Shown here in pieces: positions 1 to 13,754 of a stretch of DNA of 64,000 bases. The position numbers were made by a program, and so were the translations under genes. The stretch's first letter is position 1. Each line of letters starts with the position of its first letter. Origin of the DNA: Odobenus rosmarus divergens (lineage: Eukaryota > Chordata > Mammalia > Carnivora > Odobenidae); assembly GCF_000321225.1 (NCBI RefSeq), contig NW_004450460.1:1657384-1721383 (forward strand). The letters run 5' to 3'. Below the pieces are notes generated by a model. It was not told where the DNA came from and did no database searches. It saw only the letters and a program-made list of their open reading frames with translations.

Positions 1-2364
1 CTGCTCTGCTGTTTTAAAAGTGTTTACCTCCGTGTGGTCGGAGCGGAGATCAGCAAGAACCATCCAAGGGAGGTGCCCGGGTGCGGCCTGGGGTGGTGGG
101 ACCATGGACCCGAGGCTCCTCCAGGATGGGCATGCCACCTGCTCTGTGCTTCACAGTGGCCTCAGCACCTGGAACAGAGACTGGGGCAGAGCAGGTGCCT
201 CCTCATGTAATTTTCCTAAGTGACCACAAGCTGAGCCGCTCGAAGGACGGAATCCTTTCTCTCCTGATTCTGGAGGCCGGAATCCAAAGTCGGCTCTCAG
301 AACTGAAATGCAGGTGTCCCAGGGCCGAGCCCCCTGCCAGCCTCCAGGGGGGCTTCCTCCTGCCTCCCCCCACCCCGGGGGCTCTACCGGGCCCTCCCCT
401 GCGGGCCTGCCCCCTTCTCTCCTGTCACAGGGACACCTGTGTTTGGACTGAGGCCCACCGTAATCTGGGAGGAGCCCATCCCTCACTGACCCCTGCAGAG
501 ACCCTTTTTCCAAACAAGGTCGAATTCACAGGCTCCAGAGGCTGGGATGGGGACATGGGGTGTTTTGGGGGAGCACCATTCAGCCCAGCCCTGTAGGAAT
601 CCGTAAATGTTTATTGAGTGAGTGACAATGGCCTGTACAGCCCCCATTCCCACCCTGGCCTCATCTCCCCCACGGACCCCTCCCCCAGCCTCCCCAGAGG
701 GAGGCCCTTCTCCACCCCTCCCTCCAGGAGAACCCCATGCCTCCCACCTCCTTCAGGCCTGCACTCCAAAATTACTCTCTCCATGAGACCCATCTGCTTC
801 AAAAAGCACCCCAACATTTCCCTCCATGACACTGAGCCTGGGGTGCCCTGCCAATGGGGTATTCATCCACACATGTGAGAAAACGAACAAATGAATGAGT
901 GAGGCCTCAGGGATGAGCTGAGAGTTTACAGAGCAGAGAGAGGGGAGAAAAGCCAAGCTGGGCATCCCAGAAGACCTGGGGCTCGGCTGCCCAAGCAGCT
1001 GGGGCGGGGGTAGCCTCAGCACTGGGGTGGAGCAGGGTTGGGAGCTGCCAGGAACTCAGGAGGGGCAGCAGGGGTCTTGGGGAAAGCCAGCACAGGCAGG
1101 GGTGCAGGTGGGCTGGGCTGCAGTGAGGGAGAGGAGGTTGTGAGCGAGGACCCTGGGTGTAGCAGGTGGGGGGAGCTGGAGAGGGCATGGTTTGCCCAGA
1201 GCTGGGAGGAAGAGGGACCCTGAGCCCAGTGCCCCAAGGGTCGCACGAGGGGAGCCAGCCAGTGGATCTTCGGGGGCGGGTGGTGCATCAGGCTGGTGGG
1301 AGACAGGCTCAGACCTGGTTTCCAGGGTGAGGAGACCTGGTCAGGGTGGTTCATTGTGGGGTGTGCCAGCACTGCTGGGCCTGGGCCCTCTGCCCTGCCT
1401 GGGCCCCCAGCCTCACCACTGTCAGGCCCAGGCTGCCCCAAGATGGGCGCAGTGTCCCTATCCAACTGGCTCTTTCCCTCACCCTTGGAGGCTGGTCCTA
1501 CCTCCTCCAGGCAGCCCCCCAGCCCCCTGCTTGGAATTCTCAGAGCAGTGAGCGTGGGCAGCACGTGGACACCACCCGAGCCCTTGGGGGACTTGCTTTG
1601 AGCCTTTTGCGGCCCAGCACCAGGCCGGGAAATACTCGAAAATACTAGAAACAGAAAGAAGGACAGGGTTCAGGGTGGGAGGCCTTCCCCCAACCCAGAC
1701 CGAGCCCTGAGTCTGCTCGCTGAAAGCTGCCTGGCCCCACCGCCCCTCTACCCACCACAGTGCACCTGCAGACCCAGGGCTTGGGGGCCGGGGCGGGGAG
1801 GTGTCCAGCTCAGGCCTCAAGTGTCACCGATGCCAACCTCACCAAGGTCGGCAAGCCCGGGGACCCTAAAGCTCAGCAGCTAGAGCAGTGAGGGAGAGGG
1901 GTGCAGGGCTGAGGAGGAGGGGATTTCTGCTGCAGCCTCCATCTTGGGGGGAGGCTGAGCATGTCTGTGTGTGCCACTGGGCAGGCAGGCGACATGAATC
2001 CCCATCTCTAGCAACAGCTAGTTTCCAGAACATTTTAGAACCCGGTGGGCCCCCCGCACCCTCCCCCAGGCTGGGAGAGGTCCCTGGGATTGGCAGTGAA
2101 GGCACTTCACCTCTCATCAGTGGGTCCTGGAAACCACCCCCCCGGGAGCCCCTCCTGCCACAGGACACCCCATCTTTGAGGATTTGGTGGCTAAGATTGT
2201 CCCAGAGCCCCTGGCCCCAAGCAGGTGGCCACGGTCGCTGCTGAGAGTGTGCAGGCTTTCAGGCTGTTCTCACTGGCCATGCATGCTGTGAGGCAGCAGA
2301 GGGGTGCCCACACCCCCAGGCACCCCCCCTTGACCCCGTAGGCGCGTAAAAGAGCAGAGGACTC
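1..2364. other. 3' flank of IGF2, no gene seen
   Basis: No coding exon or RNA gene is recognisable. The block is GC-rich with low-complexity C-rich stretches. Short tails resembling MIR/L2 elements in reverse orientation lie near 595-625 (tttattgagtgagtga) and 855-905. Open frames here are short and carry no family motif. Confidence 0.5.
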
Positions 2365-2386
2365 AGAACAAGATAAATTTGAATGC

Positions 2387-2392
2387 TTTATT
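2387..2392 (-). terminator. IGF2: IGF2 distal poly(A) signal
   Basis: The minus strand reads CCCAATAAAGCATTC, a canonical AATAAA hexamer, about 3.2 kb downstream of the IGF2 stop codon. Cleavage would fall near 2365-2375. The flanking AT-rich stretch (2370-2460) resembles the 3' end of mammalian IGF2 mRNAs as I recall it, so this is the preferred end of the gene. Confidence 0.75.
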
Positions 2393-4480
2393 GGGATTGC
2401 GAGCGATAAATGTTAAAGACAAAACCCAAGCAATGAATTTTGCCAGAAATATGAGCATGTTAAAGGGGTCGAGTTGAGGCCCGCACGGCCACTGCCAGAT
2501 GGACCGCGACAGTGGGTGAGGTGACATTGGGTGCTCGGCACGTGGGGGTTCTTCAGGCGATGGTGGGGGGGACCCAAGAGGGGTCCCACTGAAGACAGTT
2601 GAGGGGAAAGAAAAGATGGACGGCCACAGCCAGGGCTCAGGAGGTCAGACGGGGGCCCGGGTCGGGATGGCTGGGGACCCTGGGGGAGCTGCTTGCTGGG
2701 GGACACAGAGGAGCGTCGGCAGACGGCCCTGGAGCACCCACCCCACGAGAGGCAGAATGTAACACTGGGTGGGATGGGTGTCCGGCAGAATGGGCAGGCA
2801 ATTTGGGCTGCCTCCAAGTCTTTTTGGATCTCAGGCCAATCTGTCTGGGTCCCAATTACAACAATTTGGCTCTTTTCAGCTCTGTCCAATGTTCCGAATG
2901 GCCCATTCCCCAGACGCCTGCCGAAGGACCCTCTGTGCCACTGGTGGGCTGACACGTACCGCCCCCAGGGTCGTGCCAGCCCCGTTACTGGGGCCCAGAA
3001 GCCTTGGGCCTCTAGAATGCTAGTCGGGCTGTTGTGCAAGGGGGCTGCGCTGGGGGCAAAAGCGGGGGTGAGGTAAACCTCCCAGCCGCCCGGATCCCTG
3101 CCACAGCCCTAGGCGCCGAGATGGTGGCTGGTTCGGTACCGCCAGACCCATTGGCCTCGGGGCCCGAGCAACCCCAGCCGATGGACCACTCTCACAGCTC
3201 TCCTTGCTCTGCGGGGCCTACACCCTCCTGACCTCCCCTACTCCCCGGCCTCACCCTGCCTGGGCCCCAAGAGGCCCCACGGAGCTCTGAGCCTCCGGGG
3301 GGCAAGACAGGGTGCTGAGAAGCTGGGCAAGGTGTCACCGAGGGGTGAGGGGAGGGCTCCCCAAGTGCACGGAAGGCGGCCACCTGCTCCAGCCCGATGG
3401 AGCCCCTCTACTCACACACCTGCAGCCCCTTCCCCCCCAGCCAGCCTGGGCCAGCCGGGGGCCCTTTCCCGATGGCCTCCGAGCACCTTCCGGACACCGA
3501 GGAGACGCCTCCCCACCCCCTCCTCCGCCCCTCAGGACCTCCGGGGACCAGCCACTGTCCCCAAAGGCCAGGCCGGGCAGCGGCCCACTCCTTTCCCTCT
3601 GGCTTCTCCGTGGGGTGCAGTGGCCAGCGCCCCACGGAGGCCCCACTCTCAACTCAACCCAAGCGACAGGGACAGATAAAAACAAAAACCGAATCAGGGC
3701 GATAAATGGCGGAGAGCAGGACGTGCGGCATGGCCGCGGCGGTGGTGGTGGTGGCTTCGTACATTGCTTTGTCACTGCTCCCCTGTTACATGGGACGGGG
3801 GTAAGTTTAATTTGATGTGAGCGTGCATAAAAAGCTAAGGAGGGATCAAAAAAAAAAAAAGGAAAAAAGCCCCAGGAGAAACCAATTAAAGGGGGGGAAT
3901 AGATCAATTGGCGTAAATTTGGGCTCCTAATTGGATCTGTAATTCTGCACTCGTGACTCCTGACTCCTCCAAACCTCACGGGACCACTTCCTACTCCAGA
4001 GCATCCCCCCACCCAGCCCCCACTGCCCCCCACCCGCCCCTCCAACCGCCAGACTTCCCACACTCCCCACCATCGTTGCTGGCCCCCTGGGGGGCCCCCC
4101 ATTGCTGAGAGGCCCCTAGGAGGCCAGCAAGGATGGTCCCTAGGTGTGCTGGGGGTCCCAGATGTTTCTCAAAGAGCACACCTAGGGGGTCAGGCTCCGC
4201 GGTAGGGCACGTCTTGGTCTCTGCTCGGCTACAGCCACCTCCAGTCTGGCCAAACCTGGTCCTTGCTCCACACGATGGTACAGGGCACAGATGCTGGTGG
4301 GCCCTGGGGGCATTGGGCTCACACCACGGGGGCCGTGGGGAGCACCCTCTCCCACCCGAGGAGCACGTCCCGGGGGTCAGGAGGGGAGCACAGGACATGA
4401 AAACCTCACCAACGAACAACTTAGAGAAGGGTCTGAGATAGAATGCTGTCTGACCTGCACCATGCTGGGTTCACCCATCT

Positions 4481-4715
4481 GTGTGCGTGTGTGCGTGCAT
4501 GGGCATGAGGGTGTGCGTGTGCATGACAGTGTGCATGTGTGGGAGGGTGTGTGTGCGTGCGCGCATGTGTGTGCGTGTGTGTGAGGGTGTGCGTGTGCAT
4601 GGGTGCGAGGGTGTGTGTGTGCATGTGTGCGTGAGTGTGCATGTGCATAAGGGTGTGTGTGCGTGTGCATGCATGTAAGGCGTGTCTGCAGGGATGCATG
4701 TGGGTGTGTGGGTAT
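4481..4715 (+). repeat. Imperfect (TG)n/(CA)n tract
   Basis: About 230 bp of interrupted TG dinucleotides (gtgtgcgtgcatgggcatg...), read as CA-rich on the IGF2 transcript. A polymorphic CA repeat in the IGF2 3' UTR is known in other mammals, so this is probably the positional counterpart. A short pure (TG)n follows at 5278-5296. Confidence 0.85.
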
Positions 4716-5605
4716 TTTTTAGGGTGGAAATTGAGATGTAAGATGTTGGGATATGTGGGTTTTGGGAGGATGGATTTTAGGGTGTATGGGGGTTTGTGCC
4801 AATTAAAGTTTATTTTCACAAATTTCGGTGTTCATGTTCTGTTCGCCCCTCCTTTGGTCTCACTGGGAACCCCCATCTAGCTCCATGGTGACTTTCGAGG
4901 ATGGGAAACAGAGCAAGGAATGAGTCTGGGGCTTTGCTGTTCTGAGGATGACCAATTCTCCCCAAACGCGACCAGAGTTTTGCCTGAGGAGGCCAGAGCC
5001 GGCAGTGGACCATGACGTGCCTACCTGTAGATTTGGGGTCCCTTCCTTTCTCCTGGAGGCCAGGTGCCCGAGCTCACGGCCAATCTGACTCGAGGTCCCT
5101 GGGAAAGAGAAGGAAGGGGGGGGCCTAATTCTTTCATGATGCCAATTGTTTTTAAGCCAATTCAGTTTGGGTATTTTTTTTTTTAGCCAATTGATAATTT
5201 TAGTTTTTTTTGTTTTTGTTTTTAGCTCATTAACGTTCCTGGTGTTTCTAAAAAGCCAATTCATTTTAAGGGGACTAGTGTGTGTGTGTGTGTGTGAGAT
5301 TTAGGGGTTCGTAGTTTTAGTTTTTTGATTGTACAATTTGGGGATAATTTGGGGGATATTTAAAGCCAATCGAGTTTGTACACTTTTAGAGATGTTGCTA
5401 GGATCTCCTCAGCCCGATGGAGGGGGCCAAGGAGAGAAGAGCCTGACATGGGGAGGTTGGGGCGCGGGGGCTGGGGATGGGGGAGCCCGCAGAGGGAACG
5501 CGATCCCGAGAGATGTCAGAGGTGGGGCCCGGTGGAACGGCCCCTGGTCAAGAGGAGGGCACTAGGTGGACGGTGCCATCTTGCAGAATTACGCGACATT
5601 TTGGC

Positions 5606-8387
<2,782 letters not shown>

Positions 8388-10052
8388 TTAGAGCATGGTG
8401 TCCTCCTAAATGTGACCACTTTAATTACAGAAATCACACATGCTCTCACTGCCCAAGGCAGGGTGCACGGTGGCCCCGAGGCTGAGTCGACCTGTGTGAA
8501 GCACATCTCTGATCCGTACCAAGTGCTGGTCAGCAATTTCACATGGGGGTGATCCTCCCCATCGTCACCACTGCAGGGGCTCAGCCACACCCAGAGCTGC
8601 AGGGGCCAGTGCTGGACACTGAACCTGGCCTCTGTCCTATGAAGTCATGGGGGCGGGGCCAGCACAGGGCAGTGGCCACTCCTCGGACCTCCCAGCATCA
8701 GCCAAGATGGCAGACAGCCCCACCCCACCACAGAGCATGTGCATCCCAGAGGACCACCCTCTCCCCACCCCACCCCCACCCCCCGCAAGCAGCAGGGGGT
8801 CCTGCTGGGCCAGTCCCACCCCTGCCTCCTCCCCCACCCTCCCAGTCTGTGGCTGCGCAAAGCTCAGGTCAAGGATCCGGTGGTTACCGCATGGTGCCAA
8901 CCACACTCCCAGGGGCCTTGTTCTCCTGAATCGCTCAGTCCTCCACTCCAGTCTGCCCTGGGCACCCCAAAACACAAAGGCTAGAAGCCTCCTCTGCACA
9001 CTTGGCATCACAGCACCCAGGGCCTCGAGGTCCCTCTGGGATCACCAGACCCTCTCCCCCACGGGGGTACCAAAGCCCACCCTGGGAGCTGGAGAGAACA
9101 GGTCAGGCCACCTGGAGGCTGGACACCAGGTCCTTGGAGCCCAACCTGGAAGGACACACCCCCTGCACAGGCTGTGCAGCTGCAGGCCCCGGGCAAGGGT
9201 TAACCAGATCCCTCCAGGGTTGGGGGGCTCAGGAGGGGCCTCAGGCTCTCTTGTAGATACAGCAAACTGCCCCTGCTCCCTCTAGAAAGTGGATTCCCCC
9301 CCCCACATCCAGGCAGGCAGCCCCAGCCTGCCCTCCGCTGGCCCAGGTACAAACCCCTTCTGGGGCGACAGTCACGGCCCAGGGCCTCTGAGCCCCTGGC
9401 ACCCTGATGCTACCCAAGCCAGGGACCGGGCAGCCTGCCCAGAGGTGCTCCTCCCAGGCTCCACACCGGGTGGGCATGGGGGTCCAAGCAGCATGCCCCT
9501 TTCCAGCCTGGAGCCCCGCTGCTGCATGGGAGGCCCAGGGAATTTTCTGATGCCAGAAATCATGCAGGAGAGAAGGGGGAATAAGAAGGGAGCGCAGTCT
9601 CCGCTGAAACTGGATGAAGAGCAGTGGCCAGATCCACAGAAGGATCTAAAGTGCCACCCTGCTCACCTCCTCCTGCCCTGGCCCCGGCCCCAGCCAGGCT
9701 CCCAGGCTGCCCCCGCTGCTGCCCCCTTCCAAATTCTAAGAACAATTTGGCCAGCTAGCGACTGGGCGCCGGCCGAGCGGCAGCTGCGTCCTTCTGCAAG
9801 CCCGGCCACTCCAGTGCGGGGTCCGGTCCAGAGCACCCGCCGAGAGCAGAGGCCCGAGGAGGAGAGGCATGAGGCAGGCAGAGGTGTGGGCCAGGTAAGC
9901 AAGCGCCGGAGGAGGGAGAGGAGGAGGGAGGGTAGGGGTGAGGAGGATAGAGGCAGAGAGGAGAGGTGGAGGGGCTGAGGCCCGAGGCCATCAGCAGGCT
10001 GGCAGGCCGGAGCGGGAGAGCAGAGGGGTCCTCGCTCGACAGCCCTGGTTAC

Positions 10053-10155
10053 CTGCAGCTGGACAGGAGGCTTGCTGGGACTGGTGGAGGAGGAGGAAGC
10101 GGAGGAGGAGGAGGAGGAGGCTGGAAGGCTGCCTCACAGGAGAAGCTAATGTCCA
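10053..10155 (-). other. IGF2: IGF2 P4 leader exon (untranslated)
   Basis: A donor GCTGCAG|GTAACC at 10053/10052 lies about 100 nt downstream of a minus-strand TATA-like ATAAAA. This size and position match the short leader exon made from the fetal promoter P4 of mammalian IGF2. The 5' limit is inferred as about 30 nt from the TATA box. Confidence 0.7.
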
Positions 10156-10181
10156 GTTTGCAGGCTGGTCAGTGCTCCAGC

Positions 10182-10187
10182 TTTTAT
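10182..10187 (-). promoter_or_regulatory. IGF2: IGF2 P4 TATA box
   Basis: The minus strand reads GACATAAAAGCTGGAG, a TATA-type element in a GC-rich setting about 30 nt upstream of the inferred P4 leader. C-rich runs upstream (10200-10300) could bind Sp1/EGR-type factors. Confidence 0.7.
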
Positions 10188-11026
10188 GTCTGAGCCGGCT
10201 CCTCCCAGCCCGGGCTCCACCCTACCCCCCACCCCTCTCCCTGCTGACCACTCCCCCCGCCCCCTTTGCTCCCGCCCCCTCCGTCCTCCCAGCCAGTCCC
10301 TTCTCTCCTGCACCCCCAACAGCTAGCCCTGGACCATCCCTCCGCGAAGTACCGCAGGGTGGGGGTGGGGGCTCACCCTGCACCCCCAGCCCATCTAGGC
10401 ACAAGGCAATGTGGGGGGGAGGGGAAGGAGGGGGGGCTGCTTTACACCTCCTTGTATGGAAAGTTCCATCTGCCCACTGGGCAGGGGCAGTTACCCTCTA
10501 TGGGCTGTACGCTCCTGCTCATCTGAGCTTCCAACCGGCCCCTCTCCCCAGATTCCTTGGTGGAAATGTTGGGGACAGGGAAAGGGGGGGCGTGTGTGGG
10601 GGGGTCAACTGCAAATGTGGCGCCTCGTCTGAGCCTTTTGCCAGCTCGCCCCCTCTTCCATCCTGGCCCCGCCCACCCCGTTTTCCTCCTTCAGTCTTGC
10701 TGGCACGGAGTCAACATACCAGGGTGGGTTTCTGAGCCTTGCGCCCCTCCTCATTACCCAACACCCTGGGGGACAGCGCCCTCCCCCACACGGCACGGAT
10801 CGCAGACTCTCAGCAACACCCCCCTGCACCCACAAACCGACCAGGAAGTCGCCTTTGCAGACAGCTCACACCTCCCCAGCACTTCCCGAAGCCCCTACCC
10901 ACCCACCCCCACTTCGGCGGCGCAGGGGAGAGCGCGGGCTTCGCCACAGGGAGCCGGACCCCCAGACCCCCACCCCGGGCCTGCCCGGGCCCCTCTCCCC
11001 GCCCCGCCGGCCCGCACGCAGCTTAC

Positions 11027-12165
11027 CTGGAAGCCGGCGCAGCTGCCGCCCACCTCCCTGCTGCGTATCGCAAACCGAACAGCGGGCGTTGGCCCTCCTG
11101 CCGGACACTCCTCTGCCAGCGCCGCTCTGGCCGAGTCGCGGGGGCCGAATGTGCGACGGGGCAGAACGGGGGGATGGCTTTTTTTGGGGGGGGGACTCGT
11201 CTGATTGTTTGGGGAGGGCGGGCTGTCTGCGGGCTGGGGCGGGCCAGATGTTGTACTTTTAGGGGGGGAAAGGGTATCGGGAAATGAGGTCAGCTGTTGT
11301 ATCAAGGATAGAGGGGGGCAGAGATAGTGAGAGACACAGAGAGAACGTGAAAGGGGGGGGCCAAAGAGAGGGCGAGAGGGAGAGAGGACAGCGAGAGGCG
11401 GGCAGGCTCGCAGCGGGGGAGAACAGCGCAGAGAGAAACAGAAAGCGTATAATTAATCCACTTCGGGACGGCGAGGCGAGAGGGCGGGCGTGGAGGGGGA
11501 GGGAGTCGGAGGCGAGGAGCTGGGGGGGGACGGGAGGGAGCGAAGGGCAGGCTGCGGGAGAGCAGAGAGCGGGCGCCGGGACCAGAGGCTAGAGAGGGGA
11601 CGTGGGAGCACAGAGAAGCGAGGGCAGGGCGCAACGTCGAGGGCCGGGGAAGGTGCTGAGGGGGGCGGAGTGGAGGATCGCCCGGGCCGCGGGCGCCCAG
11701 CTCGGATTGGGCCGACGGAGCCCTCTGCCGTCGCGAGCCCGGGCCCTGGGTGGGGGGGTTGGCGGTGGCGGTGGCGGCGCCGAGCCGCTCGGGACGCGGC
11801 GAGGAGGGAAGCGGTGGGCCGCGCGCCGGGGAGGGCTGGGGGCAGCGCGGGGGATGACAACGCCGGCGGCCTGCGAGCCGGACTGCCTGCGGGGGGGGCC
11901 GCCTCCTCGGGCGAAGCAGGGAGGGCGTTGAGGTAGATGGAAGAGGAGGCGGCGGGGATCCGCAGGCCCGGCGGAGCGCGGCCCCGCCGACGGCGCCCAA
12001 GGCGGGAGTCAGCAGCGTGGCGGCGGGCGGCGACGATGCGGGACCGCCGGCCGGATGGAGGCGCTGGCGGGCCGAGCGCGGGCGGGCGTGGGCCAGGAGG
12101 CGGGGGCGGCCGGAAGGGGGGGGCCGGGGGCCGGCCTGGCCTCACGCAGCTCCGCCGGAGAGCAG
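11027..12165 (-). other. IGF2: IGF2 P3 leader exon (long 5' UTR)
   Basis: The donor CTTCCAG|GTAAGC at 11027/11026 and a TATA box at 12192-12198 bound an exon of about 1.14 kb, the known size of the untranslated P3 leader. The region is extremely GC-rich and gives long open frames on both strands (for example 11302-12145), which I regard as by-products of base composition. A purine-rich stretch spans about 11300-11560. Confidence 0.75.
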
Positions 12166-12191
12166 GCGAACTGCGGGCGCCAACGCCCGAC

Positions 12192-12198
12192 TCTTATA
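12192..12198 (-). promoter_or_regulatory. IGF2: IGF2 P3 TATA box
   Basis: The minus strand reads GCGGCTATAAGAGTCGGGC inside a CpG island. P3 is the main fetal promoter in other mammals. GC boxes flank it (ccccgccctcc near 12280-12290). Confidence 0.75.
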
Positions 12199-12916
12199 GC
12201 CGCGCCACCCCGCGGCGCGGCGCCCGCTCGGGCCCCGCTGGCCCCGCGCCCGCGCCAATGGGCGCCCTCGGGGCGCTGGCCCCGCCCTCCGGACCGCCCC
12301 TGCAGCTCGAGCGAGGGAGGGCGAGGGGCTGGGGGGCCCCGGGTCCGGGGGCGACGGTGGGGGGGGCTGTGGGGTGCTCGCGCCGAGATTGGGTTGGGGG
12401 CGGGGAGCGGCAGAATGCGAAAGAAATCCCGAGTCTCCGTTCTAAAGTGTTGGGGGGCTCCCCCTTTCGGGTTCCGGGGAACCAGGGGTTTCTAGGCTCG
12501 CGCACGCTGGGGGCGCGAAGCGAGAAAGGTGGGCGGTGTCCCAGGCCCTAGCGCCTCCGCGGGGCTACGCGGCGGGGGCGCCGGATCAAGAGTGAGGGCG
12601 CAGGTGGTTCGGCGCGGGGTCGGGGGTCCCGGAGTCCCGCGGGGAGCTGTAGGGGAAGGAGGAACCTCCGGGCCCGGGCAGGGCGCGCAGCCGCCACCTG
12701 CCCGAGCAGGCGCGGCGCCTGAAGTCGCGGCAGCCGGAGCCTGAGCGCCCCCCGGTGCCGCGCGGGAGCCGGGGTATAGCTGCGGCGGCCGCCAGGTGCG
12801 GTTCCTGGGGAGGGCCGGCCCGGCCAGGCCCAAATGGGAGCCAGACGTGGGGCCTGCCGCGGCTGCGCCTGGCCGGGGAGGGAAGAGCGGGGCGGGAAAC
12901 AGCGCTGAAATCCTAC

Positions 12917-13078
12917 CTGCACGACCGAACTCACCGAGGTTCGTCTAAGCAGCTCGCCTTTGGGGCCCACCCAAAATATCCGGATAATGATTCCCCTGTT
13001 CTCAGTGCGTTGGACTTGCGTAGAGTCGGGTTCAGCCCCGGGGGCCACCACGATAATTTGGGGGTCTTGGGAAACCAT
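12917..13078 (-). CDS. IGF2: Alternative IGF2 coding exon (N-terminally extended isoform)
   Basis: The frame starts MVSQDPQIIVVAPGAEPDST and continues through IFWVGPKGELLRRTSVSSV to VVQ, where a donor GTGCAG|GTAGGA ends it after 54 codons in phase 0. Human IGF2 has a documented longer isoform beginning MVSPDPQIIVVAP that ends with the same GKGELLRRT-type segment, so this is its orthologous exon. Joined to the exon at 8270 it would read ...[14 protein letters not shown], adding 56 residues ahead of the usual Met, as in human. The extension precedes the signal peptide; its role is not established. The upstream (5' UTR) limit of the exon is not determined. Confidence 0.85.
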
Positions 13079-13628
13079 CTCCTGGAGAGTTTGGACGACG
13101 TAAAGAAGTCGTGATTTTTTACCAAGTCAAAACCACGCACAAGCCCGGGCGCCCCGCCTGCCCCTCGGCGCCCCGGCCACCCGCGCCTCTCCGAGGGGAA
13201 AGGGACGCCGCCGGCGGAAGCCCGCGTCGGCTCGCCCCCTCGCTCCGCCATCAATCACTTAGCCCGCGCTCGGCGCGCGCCTCCCCAAGTACCCTGCCCG
13301 GCGGACTTGGAGGCGCCGCACCGCCCAAACGGGGTGCGCCTCTCCTCGGCGTCCCTCCGACCCAGCGCCCGGCCCTCCCCGCTTTGGGGCCACCGAGGCA
13401 CCTTCCCCACGATTGTGATCTTTGCAAAGAGCAAACGAAAGCGGCGCAGGTTTCGGGGCGCCAGGTCCCAGCGAGCGCGGCCGCCGAGCCGCAAGCCCTC
13501 AACAGGCTCCTGCGCCCCGTTCTGGTGTCCCCAGCGGCCGCCCGAGGCGAGCGCCGGCCCCGGCGGGTCGGTGGCGGGGCGGGCGGGGAAGCCTGCCGGG
13601 GCCGCGGAGGCGGCGGGGAGCTCACCGC

Positions 13629-13675
13629 AAAGCTGGAGGCTGGAGGCTGGAGGCTGGAGGCTGGAGGCTGGAAGC
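13629..13675 (+). repeat. (TGGAGGC)n short tandem repeat
   Basis: About six tandem copies of the 7-mer ctggagg, ending with a variant ctggaagc copy. It lies at the edge of the CpG block upstream of the alternative coding exon. Confidence 0.9.
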
Positions 13676-13754
13676 TGCGTCCGCGGGCGCACGAGGAGCC
13701 GAGGCAGCGAGCGAGCTCTCTGCGGCGGCGGCGGTGGACGCTGCTGAAGGTGAG

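Larger units (their letters stand above)
2370..5605 (-). other. IGF2: IGF2 3' untranslated region
   Basis: This runs from the IGF2 stop codon to the poly(A) signal at 2387-2392, about 3.2 kb, comparable with the roughly 4 kb 3' UTR known for mammalian IGF2. It contains a CA-rich tract on the transcript strand (4481-4715), a cluster of AATTGGC elements (5141-5371, with further AATTGG copies near 3890-3945), and an A/T-rich patch near 3840-3945 unlike the surrounding GC-rich sequence. Long open frames on either strand here show no conserved protein motif and are treated as chance. Confidence 0.7.
9900..13750. other. CpG-dense block over IGF2 P4-P3-P2
   Basis: CG dinucleotides are frequent from about 10.9 to 13.75 kb and high near P4. 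This is where mammals carry the fetal IGF2 promoters. The extent is by eye. Confidence 0.6.

Noticed and set aside
605..615. AATAAA on the minus strand as an even more distal IGF2 poly(A) signal
   Set aside because: It sits inside a MIR/L2-like tail (tttattgagtgagtga), and a better signal with conserved surroundings exists at 2387.
3335..4102. 255-aa minus-strand frame in the IGF2 3' UTR
   Set aside because: It has low-complexity Gly/Pro/Arg content and lies in the transcribed 3' UTR; no motif.
11302..12145. Long minus-strand open frames of 230 aa within the P3 leader
   Set aside because: They are compositional products of a GC-rich untranslated exon, rich in Pro/Arg/Ala/Ser, with no conserved domain.
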